Shown in pieces: positions 59,978-64,000 of a stretch of 64,000 nucleotides of DNA (the stretch's first letter is position 1; the number at the start of each line of letters is the position of its first letter). Made by a program: the position numbers and the translations under genes. Source of the DNA: Parabacteroides sp. PF5-9 (GTDB lineage Bacteria > Bacteroidota > Bacteroidia > Bacteroidales > Tannerellaceae); contig NZ_JARXWG010000007.1 in NCBI RefSeq assembly GCF_029893105.1, positions 79,033-143,032 on the forward strand, read 5' to 3'. The notes under the pieces are model-generated. The model saw only the letters and a program-made list of their open reading frames with translations, ran no database searches and was not told where the DNA came from.

Positions 59978-61102
59978 TTACAATAGAACTACCTGCAAAG
60001 GAGAAGTTTTAGTCTGGCTGAAGCGAACCATCGCATCGAACCACGCTTTATCGGTCGGATAATGCCACTGACTCCATCCGCCACCGAAATAGTAAACAAA
60101 CTCAGTACCCGGCTTATAATCATTCATGATCAATAAATGATTCGCTTCTTCTTTGATCTGAACTTCTTTTTGAGGGAGATAGACACCTACATAGTTTCTT
60201 CCCGATGCGATTCCGGCATTGGAAACTGCATTTTCTGCATAAGCGATTAACTGGTTTTCAGGATCTGTATATCGATCTCCTTCTCCATTATGTAAGACTA
60301 TACCTCCGGCAAGTTTCATCGGTTGGTTCGCTCCTTCATAGCGTACCACCGCTTTATTTAACAGACTCCCGGCATCAACTGTAATGGTGATGGTCTGCGT
60401 ATAGTAATCGTGGCTTACTTTTACCGAATCGTAGGTCAAGGCAAAAACCGAACGTAACGGACCGTTTTCGATCACCGCAAAGCGATTGTAATGATCACCA
60501 ATCCATAGTTTATCGGTATATGGAGCAATTCCACCTGCACCCAAGGTATGTCCTACAGTATAACAGTCCAGTCCAAGTCCATGGTCCACATGATAGGAAA
60601 GGCCATCGACCAGCTCGTCGTGATAGAATTTGTCGACAATCAAATCCGCTGTCCGTTTGAGCCACAGGTCTACTCCGTTACTTGGATTTTCCCCGGCCAG
60701 TGCCGGGCCATACATCCGATAAACGGACAGATCGTTTTCCCAGGCAAAATCGTCTTTGCGTTCCGGCACATAACGGGCATGCGTTTTAGACGTGACCTCG
60801 GCTGGTGTTCCTTCAATGAATTTATATTCGACAGAAGAATGGGCTGGGATATCTGCCTGAAAAATCAAGGCATACACTTGATTATTATCACGCAATAACT
60901 GATAAGCGATCTCTTGGCCTTTATGATCGTTCAATAGGTATTTTTTTTCAGCAAAATCAACATTTAACTGCCGAATGTTCACTTCTACCATCTCTTCCCG
61001 ACGGTCAAAATCAAGGGAGTTCGTAACCTTTATCACGACATATTCTTGTTGACAGGCGACCAACAAGAAGAATAACAGGTTTGTTAAAAACAGATTTTTC
61101 AT
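59978..61102 (-). CDS. DUF4861 family lipoprotein
   Basis: A 374-aa lipoprotein; start at MKNLFLTNLLFFLLVACQQE (61102), lipobox LVAC. An in-frame ATG further upstream would leave the signal peptide internal. The domain is of the DUF4861 type (WENDLSVYRMYGPAL; DLWLKRTADLIVDKFYHDEL; VDHGLGLDCYTVGHTLGAGGIAPY; and C-terminal YYFGGGWSQWHYPTDKAWFDAMVRF). The family is found with pectin and uronate genes in Bacteroidetes. It follows kduD by 19 bp and is probably co-transcribed, so a periplasmic or outer-membrane role in uronate polysaccharide use is likely. Confidence 0.85.
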   Translation of the reverse strand: MKNLFLTNLLFFLLVACQQEYVVIKVTNSLDFDRREEMVEVNIRQLNVDFAEKKYLLNDHKGQEIAYQLLRDNNQVYALIFQADIPAHSSVEYKFIEGTPAEVTSKTHARYVPERKDDFAWENDLSVYRMYGPALAGENPSNGVDLWLKRTADLIVDKFYHDELVDGLSYHVDHGLGLDCYTVGHTLGAGGIAPYTDKLWIGDHYNRFAVIENGPLRSVFALTYDSVKVSHDYYTQTITITVDAGSLLNKAVVRYEGANQPMKLAGGIVLHNGEGDRYTDPENQLIAYAENAVSNAGIASGRNYVGVYLPQKEVQIKEEANHLLIMNDYKPGTEFVYYFGGGWSQWHYPTDKAWFDAMVRFSQTKTSPLQVVLL

Positions 61103-61121
61103 ATGGCTACAAATTGGAGGA

Positions 61122-61898
61122 TTAAGGTTGTTTGCCGATATAGGCCAATATGCCTCCGTCGACATACAGGATATGGCCGTTTACAAAATCGGATGCTTCG
61201 GAAGCGAGGAATACGGCCGGACCAACAAGGTCTTCGGGAGTACCCCAGCGAGCAGCCGGGGTTTTAGCGATAATAAAAGAATTAAAAGGATGCCCCTCTG
61301 TGCGCAGCGGTGCTGTTTGCGGGGTTGCAATATAACCTGGACCTAAACCATTACACTGAATATTATACCCTCCATATTCGGAAGCAATATTCCGGGTCAG
61401 CATTTTTAATCCTCCCTTAGCTGCAGCATACGCCGAGACCGTCTCACGCCCAAGTTCGCTCATCATCGAGCAGATATTGATAATTTTGCCCCCACCCTTT
61501 TCGATCATTCCGGGAATCACCGCTTTGGCGACAATAAAAGGGCCTGTTAAATCGATATCAATCACTTGACGGAAATCAGCAGCACTCATCTCATGCATCG
61601 GGATACGTTTAATGATACCTGCATTATTGACAAGGATATCGATCGTTCCGACTTCTGTTTTTATCTGTTGCACCAAGGCATTCACCTGAGTTTCGTTGGT
61701 TACATCGCAAACATACCCTTTTGCCGGAATGTTTTTTTCGTTGTAAAAGGCCATTCCTTTATCAACCATCTCCTGATTGATATCATTAAATACAATCTTC
61801 GCTCCCGCCTCTGCCAAGCCGGTTGCTATAGCAGCACCTATACCGTATGAAGCGCCTGTTATCAAGGCTACTTTTCCTTTTAAATCAAATTGTTTCAT
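61122..61898 (-). CDS. kduD: 2-dehydro-3-deoxy-D-gluconate 5-dehydrogenase
   Basis: A 258-aa short-chain dehydrogenase reducing 2,5-diketo-3-deoxygluconate, the step after KduI in unsaturated-uronate breakdown. Rossmann glycine motif ITGASYGIGAAIATGLAEAG (residues 13-32), NNAG, catalytic YAAAKGG (Tyr about 156, Lys about 160), and C-terminal FVNGHILYVDGG. SDRs are hard to assign by sequence alone; here kduI lies 6 bp upstream in the same operon, which supports KduD over gluconate 5-dehydrogenase. Confidence 0.9.
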   Translation of the reverse strand: MKQFDLKGKVALITGASYGIGAAIATGLAEAGAKIVFNDINQEMVDKGMAFYNEKNIPAKGYVCDVTNETQVNALVQQIKTEVGTIDILVNNAGIIKRIPMHEMSAADFRQVIDIDLTGPFIVAKAVIPGMIEKGGGKIINICSMMSELGRETVSAYAAAKGGLKMLTRNIASEYGGYNIQCNGLGPGYIATPQTAPLRTEGHPFNSFIIAKTPAARWGTPEDLVGPAVFLASEASDFVNGHILYVDGGILAYIGKQP

Positions 61899-61904
61899 AT
61901 CTAT

Positions 61905-62747
61905 TTATCTTAATTCTGTCTCTTTGTAAAAGTCCTGATCGCCATAATCCAGATTCTCTCCGGCCATCCCCCATATAAAGGTATAATTGCTTGTTGCTGC
62001 CGCTGAATGAATAGACCATTCAGGTGAAAGGACAGCCTGGTCGCCTTCCATCCAGATATGGCGTGTTTCGGTTGGCTCACCCATAAAATGACAAACGGCC
62101 TGTCCGTCCGGTACTTCAAAATAGAAATAAGCTTCCATTCGCCGGCTATGTGTATGAGCCGGCATGGTGTTCCAGACACTACCCGGTCGTAGTTCGGTCA
62201 TTCCCATCTGCAATTGACAGGTAGGCAACACCTGAGAGACCAGCATTTTATTAATGTTACGGTGATTAGAACCTTCTAACGACCCCATTTCAGCCACAAC
62301 AGCATCTGCTTTTGTAATTTTTTTGTCGGGGTAATTCCGATGTGCGGGCGCTGAATTAAAATAAAATTTAGCCGGATTAGCCGGATCATTACTTTCAAAA
62401 CGAACTTCACGATTGCCTGATCCCAGATACAACGCTTCTTTATATTCCAGATTGAAAACGGAACCATCAACAATCACTTTCCCTGGTCCTCCGACGTTAA
62501 ATGTTCCGAATTCCCGACGTGCCAGGAAATAATCCGACTTTAACGGATCGATCGTTTCAAGCACTAATTGCTCACCGATCGGCATAATCCCTCCAACAAT
62601 CAACCGATCATATAAAGAGTAAACCATATTAACTTCATCGGCGACAAACAGCGTTTGAATCAAATACTCTTTTCTTAACCGATGGGTATCATACTGTTTT
62701 GCATCCTGAGGGTGTGATGCATAACGAAGCTCATAATTTGTTTTCAT
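61905..62747 (-). CDS. kduI: 5-dehydro-4-deoxy-D-glucuronate isomerase
   Basis: A 280-aa cupin isomerase converting 4-deoxy-L-threo-5-hexosulose uronate (from pectin or glycosaminoglycan lyases) to the 2,5-diketo acid. Metal ligands are in [16 protein letters not shown] and [22 protein letters not shown]. The N-terminal half has [24 protein letters not shown] and [16 protein letters not shown]. Length is normal (278 in E. coli). It opens the kduI-kduD-DUF4861 unit, with a leader of about 140 nt from the -7 box CAAAAGTA (62893-62900, minus strand). Confidence 0.95.
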   Translation of the reverse strand: MKTNYELRYASHPQDAKQYDTHRLRKEYLIQTLFVADEVNMVYSLYDRLIVGGIMPIGEQLVLETIDPLKSDYFLARREFGTFNVGGPGKVIVDGSVFNLEYKEALYLGSGNREVRFESNDPANPAKFYFNSAPAHRNYPDKKITKADAVVAEMGSLEGSNHRNINKMLVSQVLPTCQLQMGMTELRPGSVWNTMPAHTHSRRMEAYFYFEVPDGQAVCHFMGEPTETRHIWMEGDQAVLSPEWSIHSAAATSNYTFIWGMAGENLDYGDQDFYKETELR

Positions 62748-62892
62748 AAGAACAATATATTTGTTTATAATTAATCTGAAAGGTATGCATTAGACTGTAC
62801 TTGCTTTAAATAGGAAACATCCATACTTTATTATAAATCCCGGTTTAGCCTCTTATATGCCCGGTGTGTTCGCGCACGGAAGCTATATGTTA

Positions 62893-62900
62893 CAAAAGTA
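62893..62900 (-). promoter_or_regulatory. -7 box of the kduI operon
   Basis: CAAAAGTA on the plus strand, TACTTTTG on the minus strand. Transcription from about 62886 gives a leader of about 139 nt, long enough for regulatory elements. Confidence 0.5.
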
Positions 62901-63145
62901 GTACATATTTTGATATATGGTCTAAGTTTGTCTGTGAGTAATCAAGATTAAAAAACGGTTTTCATCTATATACCAAACAGGCATTTACTTGAATATTATG
63001 ATCATTTGTTGATAATATTAGAATATACAACTTGAAGAAGTTGTAATAAATGTTCATTTTTTGCCTTTTTGAAGCCTAAAAAAATTAGTGCCGGTTTATA
63101 TGTTTGTTTTTGAGGAGAAACTTTCTGTGGATAGAAAACCTGCCA

Positions 63146-63153
63146 TATCTTTG
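63146..63153 (+). promoter_or_regulatory. -7 box of the putative small RNA
   Basis: TATCTTTG at 63146-63153 matches the consensus. A possible -33 element (TTTCTG) lies at 63122-63127. Transcription would start near 63160. Confidence 0.55.
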
Positions 63154-63159
63154 TATCAG

Positions 63160-63470
63160 AAATCAAGAGAGATACATAATAGAGTGTAAAAGGATAACAA
63201 GTTTATAGAGTAAAAACCAAACAACTAAGATTAACAAATTTAAGAGTAAAAACGATTAAGGAAAAAGTAAAGTTAAGGTTAGTCATTTGATTTGTAGAGT
63301 AAAAGCCACAGAAAACCAGAAAAAACAAAAGAGTAAAAAGAGATTACGAAACCACTTTTTTTAGATAATGAGTAAAACCTGATTGAATTAAACCTAAAAC
63401 AACCAAAACAATAAAATAGACGTAGTCAGAGTAGAGTAGGCTGTCCTATAAAGGGCAGCCTTTCTTTTGC
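63160..63470 (+). ncRNA. Candidate small RNA with GAGTAAAA repeats
   Basis: About 310 nt, A-rich and without an ORF of note, between a -7 box (63146-63153) and a strong terminator (63439-63468). The octamer GAGTAAAA occurs exactly five times (63208, 63244, 63297, 63331, 63370), spaced 34-53 bases, with looser copies near 63182. Repeated short motifs in single-stranded A-rich RNA recall RNAs that bind or titrate a protein. No known RNA family is recognised. Confidence 0.5.
63439..63470 (+). terminator. Terminator of the candidate small RNA
   Basis: GGCTGTCC (63439-63446) pairs with GGGCAGCC (63453-63460, one G-U pair), loop TATAAA, then T-rich sequence. Confidence 0.8.
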
Positions 63471-63525
63471 GTAAAAGTATCTAAAGCACAGGTGATCGCA
63501 AATAGGATTGTTGCGGGGATATATA

Positions 63526-63570
63526 ATAAAAAAGAGGTACATTCCTCCATTCGGATCGAATATACCTCTT
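63526..63570 (-). terminator. Terminator of the rRNA operon (minus strand)
   Basis: AAGAGGTAC at 63532-63540 pairs with the complement at 63561-63570. On the minus strand a T run follows, 8 bases past the 5S gene. Confidence 0.75.
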
Positions 63571-63577
63571 AATCAAA

Positions 63578-63689
63578 AACTGGCAGCTACCTACTCTCCC
63601 ACATTGTGTGCAGTACCATCGGCGTTACGGGGCTTAACTTCTCTGTTCGGAAAGGGAAGAGGTGGAACCCCCGTGCCATAGCCACCTAA
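63578..63689 (-). rRNA. rrf: 5S ribosomal RNA
   Basis: About 112 nt on the minus strand, read from AGGTGGCTATGGC at the 5' end. The conserved core CCGAACAGAGAAGTTAAGCC, GATGGTACTGC and GGGAGAGTAGGT are present, and the two ends pair (CTGCCAG and CTATGGC region). The rest of the rRNA operon, including 23S, would lie beyond the window end at higher coordinates. Confidence 0.95.
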
Positions 63690-64000
63690 ATGTCTTTACG
63701 CTCATCGCGCATTCGACAAATGAACAATTGACAATGGATAATTGACAATTATATAAAATCGATTTGTCGTCATTTAATTTCATATTTTAGTTGAAAATTA
63801 TCATTTCAACTAAAATGACTAGCCAGACCATCAATAAATAAAGTATTACTTTTAACTTACCCTTCTTTCGTTGCTGCCTCAAATGTCTCGTTTTCTAGCG
63901 ATTGCTCACCTTTCAACTCCACATTTTCCTCTTTTCAACTAAAAAAAGTATATCCATCCTGCTGTCTATTTCATCCGCCTTTTTTATAGCGGTGATACTT
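63690..64000. other. 23S-5S spacer (partial)
   Basis: No gene or 23S end is recognisable in 311 bp. It holds short repeats of AATTGACAAT and AT-rich runs. Probably the rRNA spacer. Confidence 0.5.

Overview
The window comes from a bacterium of the order Bacteroidales, most like Parabacteroides and its relatives. The evidence is: promoters of the Bacteroidetes type (-7 box TAnnTTTG), FimA/Mfa-type fimbrial lipoproteins, two proteins ending in type IX secretion (T9SS) sorting domains, RteC and DUF3408 mobile-element genes, and IntDOT-like integrases. The species cannot be fixed from sequence alone. The window opens inside a chromosomal Ca2+-type P-type ATPase gene and ends just past a 5S rRNA gene on the minus strand.

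Positions 1927-26810 are a genomic island built on tRNA-Phe(GAA). The last 22 bp of the tRNA region (1979-2000) recur exactly at 17373-17394 and imperfectly (19/22) at 26789-26810. This gives two integrative elements in tandem, each with its own tyrosine integrase next to the tRNA-proximal end and a pair of excisionase-like HTH genes. Element 1 (2001-17394) keeps a DUF3408 gene, a hairpin-rich oriT-like stretch and a MobC-like gene but has no relaxase. Its cargo is a type I restriction-modification operon (XRE regulator, hsdM, hsdS, a large membrane YobI-like P-loop NTPase, hsdR) followed by a Schlafen/AlbA_2 protein whose gene holds an 11-bp tandem repeat able to switch the reading frame. Element 2 (17395-26810) carries an HxlR regulator, a divergent UvrA-like ABC protein and RteC in one transcription unit, an unknown minus-strand protein, and an AbiEi/AbiEii-type toxin-antitoxin pair behind twin palindromic operators.

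From 27 kb the sequence looks like core or species-level chromosome: a DUF5131 gene; an AraC regulator with a TolC-HlyD-MFS efflux operon; panB with a divergent LysR gene; and a three-gene surface locus (two fimbrillin-like lipoproteins and a T9SS-type secreted protein). A NarL-type response regulator faces the most unusual locus, a five-gene operon at 42526-50038. It encodes a J-like/CFI-box protein, a membrane-anchored protein with a GrpE-like C-terminus, an Hsp70 paralogue, a protein kinase fused to an AAA+ ATPase, and a TerB-like protein. Together they look like a specialised Hsp70 machine under kinase/AAA+ control, perhaps working at the inner membrane. This is the best candidate for an undescribed system.

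Next come a tightly packed minus-strand operon (DUF4286, ruvC, cbiB, cobU, cobT, cobS, cobC) joining Holliday-junction resolution to late cobalamin assembly, then tRNA-Ala(GGC), an Lrp regulator divergent from an O-acetylhomoserine sulfhydrylase, a GH16 glycanase, a two-TM Nudix-like protein, and a uronate catabolic operon (kduI, kduD, DUF4861). A probable A-rich small RNA with repeated GAGTAAAA motifs precedes the 5S gene.

Intergenic DNA is rich in structure. A 170-190 bp palindromic repeat occurs twice in inverted orientation, 25 kb apart (32938-33128 and 58446-58614), with three versus four 22-bp units. The sequences flanking GH16 are contiguous in the first copy. A REP-like hairpin beside GH16 is bordered by an 8-bp direct repeat found once in the other copy. 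A separate 96-bp palindrome lies upstream of the Hsp70 operon.
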